Source: Alicycliphilus denitrificans K601
GTDB lineage: Bacteria > Pseudomonadota > Gammaproteobacteria > Burkholderiales > Burkholderiaceae_C
Direction of reading: 5' to 3'
NCBI RefSeq assembly: GCF_000204645.1
Contig: NC_015422.1
Coordinates: 4,596,001 to 4,660,000, forward strand
DNA: 64,000 nt
The translations under genes were made by a program, and so were the position numbers. The notes under the pieces are model-generated. The model was not told the origin of the DNA. It saw nothing but the letters and a program-made list of their open reading frames with translations, and made no database searches. The first letter of the stretch is position 1, and each line of letters starts with the position of its first letter. Shown here piece by piece: positions 45,838 to 55,806 of the stretch.

Positions 45838-46638
45838 TCACATGCGGAAGTGCTCGCCCAGGTAGACCCGGCGCACTTCCGCGTTGTCGACGATTTCCGA
45901 CGGCGTGCCCTGTGCGAGCACGTGGCCGTCGCTGATGATGAAGGCGTGGTCGCAGATGCCCAGCGTCTCGCGCACGTTGTGGTCGGTGATGAGCACGCCG
46001 ATGCCGCGCGCCTTCAGGAAGCCGATGATGCGCTGGATCTCGATCACGGCGATCGGGTCGATGCCCGCGAAGGGCTCGTCCAGCAGGATGAAGCGCGGCT
46101 GCGTGGCCAGCGCCCGGGCAATCTCCACGCGGCGGCGCTCGCCGCCCGACAGCGCCAGCGCGGGCGACTGGCGCAGGTGGTCCACGCGCAGCTCCTGCAG
46201 CAGCTCGGTGAGCCGGCGCTCGATCTCGTCGCGCGGCAGCGCCCGGCCGTCCGCGTCCGTCTGCAGCTCCAGCACCGCGCGCACGTTGTCCTCCACGTTG
46301 AGCTTGCGGAAGATCGAGGCCTCCTGCGGCAGGTAGGACAGGCCCAGGCGCGAGCGCCGGTGTATGGGCATGTTGGCCACCGAATGGCCGTCGATGCGGA
46401 TGTCACCACCGTCACTGCGCACCAGGCCCACGATCATGTAGAACGATGTGGTCTTGCCCGCGCCGTTGGGGCCGAGCAGCCCCACCACCTCGCCCTTCTG
46501 CACGACCAGCGACACGTCCTTGACCACCTTGCGGCTGCCGTAGGACTTCTGCAGGTGCAGCGCCTCCAGCCGGCTGGCGCCGTCCTGCGGCGCCCCGGGC
46601 GCGCCCTGCGCGCGCGTCTCGTCCACGACCGCGCTCAC
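45838..46638 (-). CDS. lptB: LPS export ABC transporter ATP-binding protein
   Basis: The 266-aa ATPase drives lipopolysaccharide extraction by LptFG. Walker A is GPNGAGKTT, signature [15 protein letters not shown], Walker [13 protein letters not shown], switch His in ITDHNVRET. The first 20 residues ([10 protein letters not shown]) are an extra low-complexity extension relative to E. coli. The GTG start overlaps the lptA stop (GTGA), so the two are coupled. A later start is possible but no ATG precedes the [11 protein letters not shown] strand. Confidence 0.96.
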   Translation of the reverse strand: MSAVVDETRAQGAPGAPQDGASRLEALHLQKSYGSRKVVKDVSLVVQKGEVVGLLGPNGAGKTTSFYMIVGLVRSDGGDIRIDGHSVANMPIHRRSRLGLSYLPQEASIFRKLNVEDNVRAVLELQTDADGRALPRDEIERRLTELLQELRVDHLRQSPALALSGGERRRVEIARALATQPRFILLDEPFAGIDPIAVIEIQRIIGFLKARGIGVLITDHNVRETLGICDHAFIISDGHVLAQGTPSEIVDNAEVRRVYLGEHFRM

Positions 46639-47279
46639 TGCATGCCACCCAGGCTGGGAGTGGGGCGCAGCACGGGCGGCTCGGTGCGCGCGGGCGGCGC
46701 CGCCGTGCCCGAGGCCGGCTCCTTGGGCGACAGCACGGCGCGCACGCGGCCGCCGGGCGTGCCGGCGCTGGTGCCGGCCGGCGCGGTCTTCTGCCCGTCC
46801 ACGGTGAACACATCCGTGAGGTTGTTGTAGACGATGACCGCGCCCTTGACCTCGTCGGTGAGCTGGGCCTCGCGGTAGCGGCGCAGCTCGGCGCGGCGGG
46901 TGAACTTCACGGTGTCGGCGCGGCCGTCGTATTCGATGACCTCGCCCTCGCCCTCGACGAACTCGTCGGGCTGGCCCGGCGGCGTGTCGCGCTTTTGCCG
47001 GAAGAAGGCGCGCTTGCCCGGCTCGGCCGTCACCACGCCGTGCTGGAAGCCATCGGGATCCTGGCGCACGTCCAGCTGCTCGCCGCGCAGCACGATGGTG
47101 CCCTTGGTCATGACCACATGGCCGGTGAACACGCTGGTCTGCTTGAGCTCGTCGTGGCGCAGCGCATCGGCCTCGATGTTCATGGGCTTGTTGCGGTCAG
47201 CCTTCTCGGCATGCGCGCCCGGCAGCCAGGCCAGTGCCAGGGCGCCGAGCAGAAGGAGGGAGGGCAGTCGGATTCTCAT
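46635..47279 (-). CDS. lptA: LPS transport periplasmic protein LptA
   Basis: The 214-aa protein has a signal peptide (about 1-24, ending GAHA). A beta-jellyroll OstA domain follows ([27 protein letters not shown], shown in part; [21 protein letters not shown] strands). The C-terminal 45 residues are a Pro/Ala-rich tail. LptA bridges LPS between LptC in the inner membrane and LptD in the outer membrane. Location before lptB and rpoN confirms the call; lptC is outside this group. Confidence 0.95.
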   Translation of the reverse strand: MRIRLPSLLLLGALALAWLPGAHAEKADRNKPMNIEADALRHDELKQTSVFTGHVVMTKGTIVLRGEQLDVRQDPDGFQHGVVTAEPGKRAFFRQKRDTPPGQPDEFVEGEGEVIEYDGRADTVKFTRRAELRRYREAQLTDEVKGAVIVYNNLTDVFTVDGQKTAPAGTSAGTPGGRVRAVLSPKEPASGTAAPPARTEPPVLRPTPSLGGMQ

Positions 47280-47340
47280 AGGGCACGATTCTTGCGGTCA
47301 TTGTAATAACGCATTCGCCGCCGCAGGCCCGGCGCCGCGC

Positions 47341-47374
47341 AAACAAAAAGCAAAAAGCGCGCCCGGGGGCGCGC
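47341..47374 (-). terminator. Rho-independent terminator after dsbA
   Basis: On the minus strand, GCGCGCC and GGCGCGC form the stem with a 4-base loop, followed by TTTTTGCTTTTT. It separates dsbA from lptA. Confidence 0.8.
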
Positions 47375-47398
47375 CTCGTGCAGGGGAAACGCGCGGCG

Positions 47399-48055
47399 TC
47401 ACCCCTTGCGCACCACGCCGGCCAGATATTCGACGACCTGCAGCACGTTTTGCATGTTGCCGGCCATGGTGCCGTCGGTGTAGTAGCGGCCCGCCACGCC
47501 CATGGAGGGCACGCCCTCGACCTGGTAGGCCTCCTGCAGCTGCGAGGCCTTGCGCACCTGGTTGGCGACGGTGAAGGAGCCGTAGACTTCCTTGAACTTC
47601 GCCATGTCCACGCCCTGCTTGGCGATCCAGTCAAAGATCAGCTCGTCCTTGTTCAGCGCCTGCCGCTCCACGTGCACGGCACGGAACACCCTGGCGTGCA
47701 GCTCGGGCAGCTTGCCCATGCCTTCGAGCGTGTAGTAGAGCTTTTGCTGCGGCACGAAGCTGGCGTTGAAGGCCACGGGCACGCGGCGCACCTGCAGGTC
47801 CTTGGGCGCGGCCTTGAGCCAGGCCTCGAAGCTGGGCTCGAACGTGTTGCAGTGCGGGCAGCTGTACCAGAAGAACTCGATCACCTCGACCTTGCCGGCC
47901 GGCGCCTCGGTGGCCACGGGCTTGCCCAGCTTGACATAGTCCTTGCCCTCTTTGAACTGGCGCGCCTGCGCCAGGGCGGGCGTGGCGACGGGCAGGCCCA
48001 GTGCGGCGGCGGTGGCCGCAGAGGCGACGGACAGGGAAAACTCACGGCGTTTCAT
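47399..48055 (-). CDS. dsbA: Thiol:disulfide interchange protein DsbA
   Basis: The 218-aa periplasmic oxidase has a twin-positive signal (MKRREFSLSVASAATAAALG) cut near residue 30 and a thioredoxin fold with FFWYSCPHCNTF (active-site C66-P-H-C69) and the cis-Pro loop GVPSMGV. It introduces disulfides in exported proteins. It has its own terminator downstream, while the SPOR gene lies upstream in the same direction. Confidence 0.95.
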   Translation of the reverse strand: MKRREFSLSVASAATAAALGLPVATPALAQARQFKEGKDYVKLGKPVATEAPAGKVEVIEFFWYSCPHCNTFEPSFEAWLKAAPKDLQVRRVPVAFNASFVPQQKLYYTLEGMGKLPELHARVFRAVHVERQALNKDELIFDWIAKQGVDMAKFKEVYGSFTVANQVRKASQLQEAYQVEGVPSMGVAGRYYTDGTMAGNMQNVLQVVEYLAGVVRKG

Positions 48056-48134
48056 GGGTAGGGATCACTCCTGGGTTGGTTAGGGCGTGTTCACGCTCCA
48101 AGGAAGGTTGTGAGCATCGGCCGGCGCAAAAAGT

Positions 48135-48770
48135 TCAGCGCTGCACTCGCACTAGCGCCGAGTCCACGCCAGCACCGTCGAGTTTTTCCTTCAGCGCCTC
48201 GGCATCGTCGCGCTTGGCGAACGGGCCCACGCGCACGCGGAACACCGTGCGGCCATTGGTCTCGCGCTCGCTCACGCGCGCCTCCCAGCCCAGCATGGCC
48301 AGCTTGGCGCGCTGCGCGTCGGCATCCTGCTGGGTGCGGAAGGCGCCGGCCTGCACGAAGTACTGGAACGGGTCGGCACCGGCGGGCGCGGGCGCGGCGT
48401 TGGCCTTGGCGCGCGCCAGATCGCCGAGGGGATCGGCCGACGGCTGGGACGCGGCCGTGCGGTTGTCGGCCGTGCGCGGCACGGGCGCCGCAGCGGATGC
48501 CGGCTCGGCCGGGGTGGCCACCGCGGCCCCCTCGGGCGCGCTGGCCGGTGCGGCGGGGCGCGCCGGGTTCTTGCCGTACAGCGGGGCGTTCGGGTCCCAG
48601 TTCTTGTTGCGCTGCGCCTCGTCCTGGTCGGACGCCCGCGTGGCGTTCTTGTTCAGGAAGGGGATGGGCACCTTGGTCACGTAGACGGCAACGGCCAGCG
48701 CCGCTCCCAGCCCGACGATCACCCCGAGGATGAAGCCCACGATGGTGCCGCCGCGTTGCTGCTTTTTCAT
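48135..48770 (-). CDS. SPOR-domain cell division protein (FtsN-like)
   Basis: The 211-aa protein has a short cytoplasmic start (KKQQRGGT), one membrane helix (about 10-35), a Pro/Ala-rich periplasmic linker and a C-terminal SPOR domain (about 135-211; YFVQAGAFRTQQDADAQRA, FRVRVGPFAKRDDA). SPOR domains bind denuded glycan at the septum. ATG 48770 is preferred; a GTG at 48782 directly after the argS stop is possible. This argS-SPOR-dsbA order is common in betaproteobacteria. Confidence 0.88.
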   Translation of the reverse strand: MKKQQRGGTIVGFILGVIVGLGAALAVAVYVTKVPIPFLNKNATRASDQDEAQRNKNWDPNAPLYGKNPARPAAPASAPEGAAVATPAEPASAAAPVPRTADNRTAASQPSADPLGDLARAKANAAPAPAGADPFQYFVQAGAFRTQQDADAQRAKLAMLGWEARVSERETNGRTVFRVRVGPFAKRDDAEALKEKLDGAGVDSALVRVQR

Positions 48771-48782
48771 ATCAGTGGTCAC

Positions 48783-50486
48783 TCACATTCTGGCTGGCGC
48801 CGACACACCCAGCACTGCCAGGCCATTGTGCAACACCTGCGCAGTGGCGGCGACGAGGGCTAGGCGCGCCAGCCTGACGGGCTCGTCGTCCACCAGGATG
48901 CGCTCGGCGTCGTAGTAGCTGTGGTAGGCGGCGGCCAGGTCGCGCAGGTAGAAGGTGACGTCATGCGGCGCGTTGCCGGCGGCCGCGGCCGCGAGCATCT
49001 CGGGGTATTTGGCCAGCAGCAGCATCAGCGCCTGGGCCTGCGGCCCCTCCAGCGGGGACAGGTCCACGTCCGTGAGCGCGCCCACGTCGCAGTCTTCGCG
49101 CCAGCCGCGCAGCACCGAGCAGATGCGCGCATGGGCGTACTGCACGTAGTACACGGGGTTGTCGTTGTTCTGCGCCACGGCCAGGTCCACGTCGAAGGTG
49201 TACTCGGTATCGGGCTTGCGAGAGAGCAAGAAGAAGCGCACGGCGTCCTTGCTGGTCCACTCGATCAGGTCGCGCAGCGTGACGTAGCTGCCCGCGCGCT
49301 TGCTGATCTTGACCTCCTCGCCGCCGCGCACCACGCGCACCATGGTGTGCAGCACGTAGTCGGGGTAGCCTTGGGGGATGCCCACGTCGGCCGCCTGCAG
49401 GCCGGCGCGCACGCGGGCGATGGTGCCGTGGTGGTCCGTGCCCTGGATGTTCACCACCTTGCGGAAGCCCCGCTGCCACTTCTGGATGTGGTAGGCCACG
49501 TCGGGCACGAAGTAGGTGTAGCTGCCGTCCTGCTTGCGCATGACGCGGTCCTTGTCGTCGCCGTAGTCGGTGCTCCTGAGCCACAGCGCGCCATCCTGCT
49601 CGTAGGTCTTGCCGTTGGCGATCAGGCGAGCCACAGTGGCATCGACATGGCCGTTGGCGTAGAGGCTGGACTCCAGGTAGTACTCATCGAACCGCAGATT
49701 GAAGGCCTGCAGGTCCTTGTCCTGCTCGTTGCGCAAATAGGCCACGGCGAACTGGCGGATGTTGTCGTAATCCTCCACGTCGCCATTGGCCGTGAACGCA
49801 CGGTCGTCGGCCTTGACGGTGGCCTTGGCCAGGAAGGCGTTGGCGATGTCCTGGATGTAGTCGCCGTTGTAGAAGTTCTTGGCCAGCGGGTTGTCGGCGT
49901 CAGTGGGCCAGCAATCGTCGCCGGGCTTGAAGCCTTTGGCGCGCAGCTGCGTGCTCTTGGTGAGCGTGTCGATCTGCACGCCCGCGTCGTTGTAATAGAA
50001 CTCGCGGTGCACCTGCCAGCCCTGGGTGGCGTACAGGTTGCTGATGGCGTCGCCGATCGCGGCTTGGCGGCCGTGGCCCACGTGCAGGGGGCCGGTGGGG
50101 TTGGCCGAGACGAATTCCACGAGCACCTTCTCGCCGCGCGCCGGCTGCATGCCGAAGCGCGTGCCCTGCGCCAGCACCTCGCGCACAACCTGCTGCTTGG
50201 CGGCATTCTTGAGCCGGATGTTGAGAAAGCCCGGGCCGGCGATCTCGATGACATCCACCCATTGCGCGAAGGCGGGCGTGGCCTCGAGCGCGGCCTTGAG
50301 CTGTTCGCCCAATGCGCGCGGGTTCTGCTTCAAGGGCTTGGCCAACTGCATGGCGGCCGTGCAGGCGAGGTCGCCATGGGCCGCCACCTTGGGCGATTCG
50401 AAGGCCGCGCGGCTGCTGGCGCCTGGCGACAGTCGTTCCAGCTCGCCGGCCAGTGCCGCGAGCAATTCCTGTTTGACGGAGAGCAT
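48783..50486 (-). CDS. argS: Arginyl-tRNA synthetase
   Basis: The 567-aa class I synthetase has an N-terminal additional domain (about 1-95), the HIGH motif as HVGHGRQ after [10 protein letters not shown], the catalytic Rossmann fold, KISKRAG (KMSKS-like) and an all-alpha anticodon domain ending in [10 protein letters not shown]. Length and motifs are standard. It heads the leftward SPOR/dsbA series and is divergent from psiF. Confidence 0.97.
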   Translation of the reverse strand: MLSVKQELLAALAGELERLSPGASSRAAFESPKVAAHGDLACTAAMQLAKPLKQNPRALGEQLKAALEATPAFAQWVDVIEIAGPGFLNIRLKNAAKQQVVREVLAQGTRFGMQPARGEKVLVEFVSANPTGPLHVGHGRQAAIGDAISNLYATQGWQVHREFYYNDAGVQIDTLTKSTQLRAKGFKPGDDCWPTDADNPLAKNFYNGDYIQDIANAFLAKATVKADDRAFTANGDVEDYDNIRQFAVAYLRNEQDKDLQAFNLRFDEYYLESSLYANGHVDATVARLIANGKTYEQDGALWLRSTDYGDDKDRVMRKQDGSYTYFVPDVAYHIQKWQRGFRKVVNIQGTDHHGTIARVRAGLQAADVGIPQGYPDYVLHTMVRVVRGGEEVKISKRAGSYVTLRDLIEWTSKDAVRFFLLSRKPDTEYTFDVDLAVAQNNDNPVYYVQYAHARICSVLRGWREDCDVGALTDVDLSPLEGPQAQALMLLLAKYPEMLAAAAAGNAPHDVTFYLRDLAAAYHSYYDAERILVDDEPVRLARLALVAATAQVLHNGLAVLGVSAPARM

Positions 50487-50610
50487 GGGGTCGGATTCTA
50501 CGGGTCACCCCGTCATCCGGCAGAGCCGCCCCCGCGTTATGCTGGGTGGCCCGCGAGGCGCCGTGGTGCCGGCGGGCCCTTCACCATTCCCCTTTTCGCA
50601 GGAGCATTAC

Positions 50611-50937
50611 ATGAAGAAACTGCTTCCCCTGCTGGCTGCCGCCGGCCTTGCCTTTTCGTTCGCCGCACGCGCGGCCGACGCCCCCGCAGCCGGCGCCTCT
50701 GCGCCGTCCAAGGCCCCCACGGCCCAGCAAAGCAAGATGAAGACCTGCAACGCCGAGGCCGGCGACAGGAAGGGCGACGAGCGCAAGGCCTTCATGAAAC
50801 AGTGCCTGAGCGCCAGCAAGCCGGCCACGCAGCAGGACAAAATGAAGAGCTGCAACGCCGACGCCAAGACCAAGAAGCTCCAGGGCGACGAGCGCAAGGC
50901 CTTCATGAAGGAGTGCCTGAGCAACAAGCCGGCCTGA
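50611..50937 (+). CDS. psiF: PsiF-repeat periplasmic protein
   Basis: The 108-aa protein starts at an ATG with AGGAG. Residues 1-22 are a signal peptide (PLLAAAGLAFSFAARA). The mature part has two PsiF repeats, each with KMKxCNAxA and ERKAFMKxCLS, bearing two cysteines apiece. The name comes from phosphate-starvation-inducible E. coli PsiF; its function is unknown. TTATGCT near 50537 could be its -10. A terminator follows. Confidence 0.9.
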   Translation: MKKLLPLLAAAGLAFSFAARAADAPAAGASAPSKAPTAQQSKMKTCNAEAGDRKGDERKAFMKQCLSASKPATQQDKMKSCNADAKTKKLQGDERKAFMKECLSNKPA

Positions 50938-50957
50938 CCGGCAGCCTGCGCCACACG

Positions 50958-50995
50958 GCCCCGCGCGCCGCCCGGTCCGCGGGGCTCGTCTTTTT
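50958..50995 (+). terminator. Rho-independent terminator after psiF
   Basis: GCCCCGCG and CGCGGGGC form an 8-bp stem with a 12-base loop, followed by TCGTCTTTTT. It reaches the stop codon of the convergent DUF2214 gene. Confidence 0.75.
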
Positions 50996-51450
50996 CAGCG
51001 CGTTCCCACGCCGCGGGCGAGGAACACGGCCAGCAGCGGTATCAGCGCCATGATGTGGGCCTCGATCATCACCAGGCGGCGCGTGCCGCGCACGGCCTCC
51101 TGCGACGGCAGGGCGCCGTGCGCGCGCAGGTCGCGGCGCCAGCGCAGGAAGCGCAGCGTGGGGGCGATGGACATAAGCGCTATGACCACGAACAGCGTCA
51201 CCTTGGCATGCAGCAGCGGCTGCGACCAGTACCAAGCCGTGCCCTTCATGCCCCACCAGGTGCGCGCCAGGCCCGTTACCAGCATCAGGGCCGCGGAGAT
51301 GCCGTAGAGCAGGTCCACGCGCGCCAGCCGCTCGACCACCGCCGCGTTCATCCATTCCATGCGGCACAGCGCGGTCTCGCTCGCCAGGAAGGTGGCGGCC
51401 ATGAGGAAGGCCATGATGTGTGCATAGGCCAGCAGGGCTTCGGTGGTCAT
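50995..51450 (-). CDS. DUF2214 family small membrane protein
   Basis: The 151-aa protein has four predicted helices: ALLAYAHIMAFLMAATFLA, RVDLLYGISAALMLVTGLA, AKVTLFVVIALMSIAP and IMALIPLLAVFLA. His in AYAHIMAF and AHIMAL and TWWGMKGTAWYW are conserved in this uncharacterised family. ATG 51450 (MTTEALLAYAH) is the usual start. It lies downstream of dctA on the same strand, 93 bp away; a link with it is not supported by anything else. Confidence 0.8.
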   Translation of the reverse strand: MTTEALLAYAHIMAFLMAATFLASETALCRMEWMNAAVVERLARVDLLYGISAALMLVTGLARTWWGMKGTAWYWSQPLLHAKVTLFVVIALMSIAPTLRFLRWRRDLRAHGALPSQEAVRGTRRLVMIEAHIMALIPLLAVFLARGVGTR

Positions 51451-51543
51451 GGAGGGGCTTTCGTCTTTCGTGGCAGTCGGCAGTGTGCGCGATCCTAGCC
51501 GGGGTGCCGGCCCCTCTTCAACCCATGGCCCCTCCGGGGGCAA

Positions 51544-52881
51544 TCAGGCCACGGCGCCCACCGGCGTTTCGGCGGCCGGGACCGGGGCCGGCAGCGGACG
51601 GCCGTTCAGCGCCGCGTCGAGCCGGCCATGGTCCAACGCGTTCTCCCAGCGCGACACCACCACGGTAGCCACGGCGTTGCCCATGAAGTTGGTGAGCGAG
51701 CGGCACTCGCTCATGAAGCGGTCCACGCCCAGGATCAGGGCCATGCCGGCCACGGGCACCTCGGGCACCACGGCCAGGGTGGCGGCCAGGGTGATGAAGC
51801 CCGCGCCGGTCACGCCGGCCGCGCCCTTGGAGCTGAGCATGGCCACCAGCAGCAGCGCCACCTGGTGGCCCAGCGTCAGGTGGGTGTTGGTGGCCTGGGC
51901 GATGAACAGGGCGGCCAGCGTCATGTAGATGTTGGTGCCGTCCAGGTTGAAGGAGTAGCCCGTGGGCACCACCAGGCCGACCACCGACTTGTCGCAGCCG
52001 GCCTTCTCCATCTTCTCCATCAGCGAGGGCAGGGCCGACTCGGACGAGGACGTGCCCAGCACCAGCATCAGCTCAGCCCTCAGGTAGCGGCCCAGCTTGA
52101 GCACGGAGAAACCGCACAGGCGCGCCACGATGCCCAGGACGACCACCACGAACAGCAGCGAGGTGACGTAGAACGACCCCACCAGCCAGGCCAGGTTGAC
52201 CAGCGAGCCCAGGCCGAACTTGCCGATGGTGAAGGCCATGGCGCCGAAGGCGCCGACGGGCGCGGCCTTCATCACGATGCCCACCACCTTGAACACGGGC
52301 TCCGTGAGGGCGTCCAGGAAGTTCAGCACCGGCCGGCCCGGCGCGCCCACCAGGGCCAGCGCGACGCCGAACAGCACCGCGACCAGCAGCACCTGCAGGA
52401 TGTTGTCGCCCACGAAGGGGCTGACGAGCGTCTTGGGAATGATGTCCAGCACGAAGCCGGACAGCGTCATCTCGTGCGACTTGGCCACATAGGTCTTGAC
52501 GGCCGTCTGGTCCAGGTCGGCGGGGTTGATGTTCATGCCCGCGCCGGGCTGCACCACGTTGGCCACCACCATGCCCACGACCAGGGCCAGCCCGGAGAAG
52601 AACAGGAAGTACGCCATGGCCTTGCCGAACACGCGGCCCACGGTGCTCAGCTGCGACATGCCGGCGATGCCGGTGACGATGGTCAGGAAGATCACCGGTG
52701 CGATGATCATCTTCACGAGCTTGATGAAGGCGTCGCCCAGCGGCTTGAGCGCCTCGCCGTAGGCCGGCTCGAAATGGCCCAGCAGCACCCCCAGCGCGAT
52801 GGCGAGCACCACCTGGAAATACAGTTGCCGGTAGAAGGGCAGCCGCACGGGCTGGGCTGCGGAGGCGGGAATGGCGTGCAT
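51544..52881 (-). CDS. dctA: C4-dicarboxylate transporter DctA
   Basis: The 445-aa glutamate-fold (DAACS) symporter imports succinate, fumarate and malate with protons or sodium. Eight helices and two hairpins are expected; the serine-rich hairpin tip [11 protein letters not shown] and the substrate region [19 protein letters not shown] are present. Residues 1-20 precede [21 protein letters not shown] 52881 has GGAGC upstream. It is divergent from a DctB-like hybrid kinase, which probably controls it. Confidence 0.95.
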   Translation of the reverse strand: MHAIPASAAQPVRLPFYRQLYFQVVLAIALGVLLGHFEPAYGEALKPLGDAFIKLVKMIIAPVIFLTIVTGIAGMSQLSTVGRVFGKAMAYFLFFSGLALVVGMVVANVVQPGAGMNINPADLDQTAVKTYVAKSHEMTLSGFVLDIIPKTLVSPFVGDNILQVLLVAVLFGVALALVGAPGRPVLNFLDALTEPVFKVVGIVMKAAPVGAFGAMAFTIGKFGLGSLVNLAWLVGSFYVTSLLFVVVVLGIVARLCGFSVLKLGRYLRAELMLVLGTSSSESALPSLMEKMEKAGCDKSVVGLVVPTGYSFNLDGTNIYMTLAALFIAQATNTHLTLGHQVALLLVAMLSSKGAAGVTGAGFITLAATLAVVPEVPVAGMALILGVDRFMSECRSLTNFMGNAVATVVVSRWENALDHGRLDAALNGRPLPAPVPAAETPVGAVA

Positions 52882-53080
52882 GGAAAGCTCCGGAATGGAC
52901 GGGAACGGCACCACCGGGGTGCGTCGAGGGTGCCGTTTGTACCGCCGCACGCTTTTCGAGCCGATAACCTATTGGTATTAGCCGAAGGTGCCGCCACAGG
53001 GAGCCGCCCGCCACGAATCAGGGTAAATCCCTAGGAACGCCCCGCACCACCCCGGCCACCGACGAACACCGCCATCCCCC

Positions 53081-55741
53081 ATGACCACATTCCTTCGCCG
53101 CAAGTTCCTGACCCTGCTGATCCTCCTGGGCGGCATGGCGGGCAGCATGTTCGCGGCCGGCCAGTGGGCGTGGCGGCACTCGCTGCGCGAGGAGAGCGAC
53201 AGCGTGCAGCGCCAGCTGGCCCTGTACGGGCAGACGCTTTCCCAGCGCATCGACCGCTACCGCACCCTGCCCGAGGTGCTGGCGCTGGACGCGCAGCTGC
53301 AGGATGCCCTGAGCCACCCGCTGAGCCCGGCGGAGGTGGAACGGCTCAACCGCAAGCTGGAGCAGGCCAACGGCGCGAGCCAGTCCTCCACGCTCACCCT
53401 GCTTAACCGCGACGGCTTGGCCGTGGCCGCGAGCAACTGGCGCACGGCCACCAGCAACGTGGGCGTGGACTACAGCTTCCGCCCCTACGTGCAGCAGGCG
53501 CTGGCCCAGGGGCGCGGCAGCTTCTACGGCATCGGCGTGACCACGGGGGAGCCGGGCTACTTCCTCTCGCAGGCCATCCGCGGCGAGGGCGGCCGCATCC
53601 TGGGCCTGGTGGCCATCAAGATCGCGCTGCAGGAGCTGGAGCGCGAGTGGCTGCAGACGCCGGACATCGTGCTCGCGTCCGACGCGCACGGCGTGGTCTT
53701 CCTGGCCAGCCAGGACGCGTGGCGCTACCGCCTGCTGGAGCCGCTGGACGACGAGGGGCGCCGCGAGCTCGCCGCCACGCGGCAGTACGCCGACCAGCCG
53801 CTGCGCCCGCTGGAATACCGCGTGGCGGACCGCATGGACAACGGCGGCCGGCTCGTCAGCGTGCTGGCCCCCGCCCTGCCCGGCCGCATGCTGTGGCAGA
53901 GCCAGCCGCTGCCCGGCACGCCCTGGCAGCTGCACCTGGTGCACGCAACGCAGGGCAGCGTGGCCGACAGCCGCTGGGCCGCGGCCGCCGGCGCCGGCGG
54001 CTGGCTGGCGCTCTTCCTGCTGGCGCTGTTCGTGCGCCAGCGCCAGCGCCTGTCCGCCCTGCGCCAGCGCAGCCGCCAGGAGCTGGAGGCCGTGCTGCGC
54101 CAGCACGCGCAGGAGCTGCGCACCGCGCAGGACGGCATCGTGCAGGCCGCCAAGCAGGCGGACACCGGCCTCTCGCGCAGCCTGGAGCACCTGCCGCAGG
54201 GCGTGGTCATCATCGATGCCGACCTGAACCTCGTGGCCTGGAACTCGCGCTACGTGCAGCTGTTCCGCTACCCGGCCGACCTCATGCGCGTGGGCCGCCC
54301 CATCGAGGCGCTGCTGCGCCACAACGCCCGCCGCGGCCTGCTGGGCCCCGGCCCGGTGGACGAAGCCATCGAGCGGCGCCTGGCGCACCTGCGCAGCGGA
54401 ACGCCCCACCTGCACGAGAGCGCCAAGGACGACGGCACGGTGCTGGAGATCCGCGGCAACCCGCTGCCCGAGGGCGGCTTCGTCACGAGCTATGCCGACA
54501 TCACCAGCTACAAGAACGCCGCGCGCGAGCTGCGCTCGCTGGCCGATGCGCTGGAGCGGCGCGTGGCCGACCGCACGCGCGACCTGGACGCCGCCCGCCG
54601 CGAGGCCGAGCAGGCCAACCGCTACAAGACCCGCTTCGTCGCCGCCGCCGTGCACGACCTGCTGCAGCCGCTGAACGCCGCGCGCATGTTCACCTCGCTG
54701 CTGCGCGGCCATCTGCGGGGCGATGCCGAGCGGCACGCCGTGGACAGCATCGACGGCGCGCTGGCCGCGCAGGACGCCATCCTGGGCAGCCTGCTGGACA
54801 TCGCGCGCATGGAGTCCGGCCAGATGGAGGTGCGCATCCGCGACGTGGCCCTGGGCCCGCTGCTGCAGGTGCTGGGCCACAACTTCGGCGTGCTGGCCGA
54901 GAGCCGGGGGCTCGCGCTGCGCTGCGTGCCCACGCGCTGCGTGGTGCGCACCGACGAGAACCTGCTGCGCCGCATCCTGCAGAACTTCGTCTCCAACGCC
55001 ATCCGCTACAGCCGGCGGGGGCGCATCGTCGTGGGCTGCCGGCGCGACGGGGGCGGCCACGTGCGCATCGAGGTGCACGACCAGGGCCCGGGCATCCCCG
55101 AGGCGCTGCAGCGCGAGATCTTCGAGGAGTTCCGCCGCCTGGACGAGGGCCAGGACGGCGACCGGGGCGCGGGCCTGGGCCTGGCCATCGTCGAGCGCCT
55201 GGGCCGGCTGCTGGGGCACCCGATCGGCCTGCGCTCGCAACTGGGCCGGGGCAGCGTGTTCTCGGTGCGCGTGCCGCTGGGCGACCCGGCCGCCGTGCAG
55301 CCCGCCGGCCCGCCGGCCGCCGCCTCCGAGCAGGCGGACGACGCCCCGCTGCGCGGCGCCAGCGCCTGGGTGATCGAGGACGACGGCCCCACCTGCGCCG
55401 CCACCCGGGCCCTGCTGCAGCGCTGGGGCTGCCAGGTGCCGCTGGCCGGCGGCGCGCCCGAGGCGCTGGCAGCCGCGCAGCCGGGGCAGGCGCCCCTGCT
55501 GGTGCTGCTGGACGTGCACCTGGGCGGCGGCCACCACGGCCCCGACGTCTATGCCGAACTGTGCCGGCGCTGGGGACAGGCGCCCGCCGTGATCCTGGTC
55601 ACCGCCGAGCACGACGCCACGCTGCGCCGGCAGGCGGCCGAGCGCGGCTGGGGCTTCCTCGCCAAGCCGGTGCGCGCGCCCGCGCTGCGGGCCCTGATGA
55701 GCCAGACCCTGCTGCGCCTGCAGACGGAACAAAAAGGATAG
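53081..55741 (+). CDS. Hybrid sensor histidine kinase, DctB-like sensor
   Basis: The 886-aa protein has TM1 (about 8-27), a periplasmic double-PDC sensor (about 30-300; YSFRPYVQQALAQGRGSFYG and EPGYFLSQAI match DctB-type sensors) and TM2 (about 305-325). A coiled coil, a PAS domain (PAS_7, about 375-480; LNLVAWNSRYVQLFRYP), HisKA with H525 in AAVHDLLQPLNAAR, HATPase and a C-terminal receiver (D811) follow. It probably senses C4-dicarboxylates and, with the LuxR-type regulator, controls dctA (inference from divergence). Its last codons and TAG stop lie in a dispersed repeat copy. Confidence 0.92.
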   Translation: MTTFLRRKFLTLLILLGGMAGSMFAAGQWAWRHSLREESDSVQRQLALYGQTLSQRIDRYRTLPEVLALDAQLQDALSHPLSPAEVERLNRKLEQANGASQSSTLTLLNRDGLAVAASNWRTATSNVGVDYSFRPYVQQALAQGRGSFYGIGVTTGEPGYFLSQAIRGEGGRILGLVAIKIALQELEREWLQTPDIVLASDAHGVVFLASQDAWRYRLLEPLDDEGRRELAATRQYADQPLRPLEYRVADRMDNGGRLVSVLAPALPGRMLWQSQPLPGTPWQLHLVHATQGSVADSRWAAAAGAGGWLALFLLALFVRQRQRLSALRQRSRQELEAVLRQHAQELRTAQDGIVQAAKQADTGLSRSLEHLPQGVVIIDADLNLVAWNSRYVQLFRYPADLMRVGRPIEALLRHNARRGLLGPGPVDEAIERRLAHLRSGTPHLHESAKDDGTVLEIRGNPLPEGGFVTSYADITSYKNAARELRSLADALERRVADRTRDLDAARREAEQANRYKTRFVAAAVHDLLQPLNAARMFTSLLRGHLRGDAERHAVDSIDGALAAQDAILGSLLDIARMESGQMEVRIRDVALGPLLQVLGHNFGVLAESRGLALRCVPTRCVVRTDENLLRRILQNFVSNAIRYSRRGRIVVGCRRDGGGHVRIEVHDQGPGIPEALQREIFEEFRRLDEGQDGDRGAGLGLAIVERLGRLLGHPIGLRSQLGRGSVFSVRVPLGDPAAVQPAGPPAAASEQADDAPLRGASAWVIEDDGPTCAATRALLQRWGCQVPLAGGAPEALAAAQPGQAPLLVLLDVHLGGGHHGPDVYAELCRRWGQAPAVILVTAEHDATLRRQAAERGWGFLAKPVRAPALRALMSQTLLRLQTEQKG

Positions 55742-55782
55742 CTGCCAGCGCTTTCTGGGTAAGCGCTTGAGGCCATTTTTGC
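55731..55782 (+). repeat. Dispersed palindromic repeat, copy 9 (kinase/regulator junction)
   Basis: AAAAAGGATAGCTGCC, AGCGCTTTCTGGGTAAGCGCT and AGGCCATTTTTGCC, with AGCGCTT/AAGCGCT arms. A clear copy, which provides the stop codon of the kinase and lies between convergent genes. Confidence 0.82.
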
Positions 55783-55806
55783 CATCAACCTTCGGCACCC
55801 GGAAGA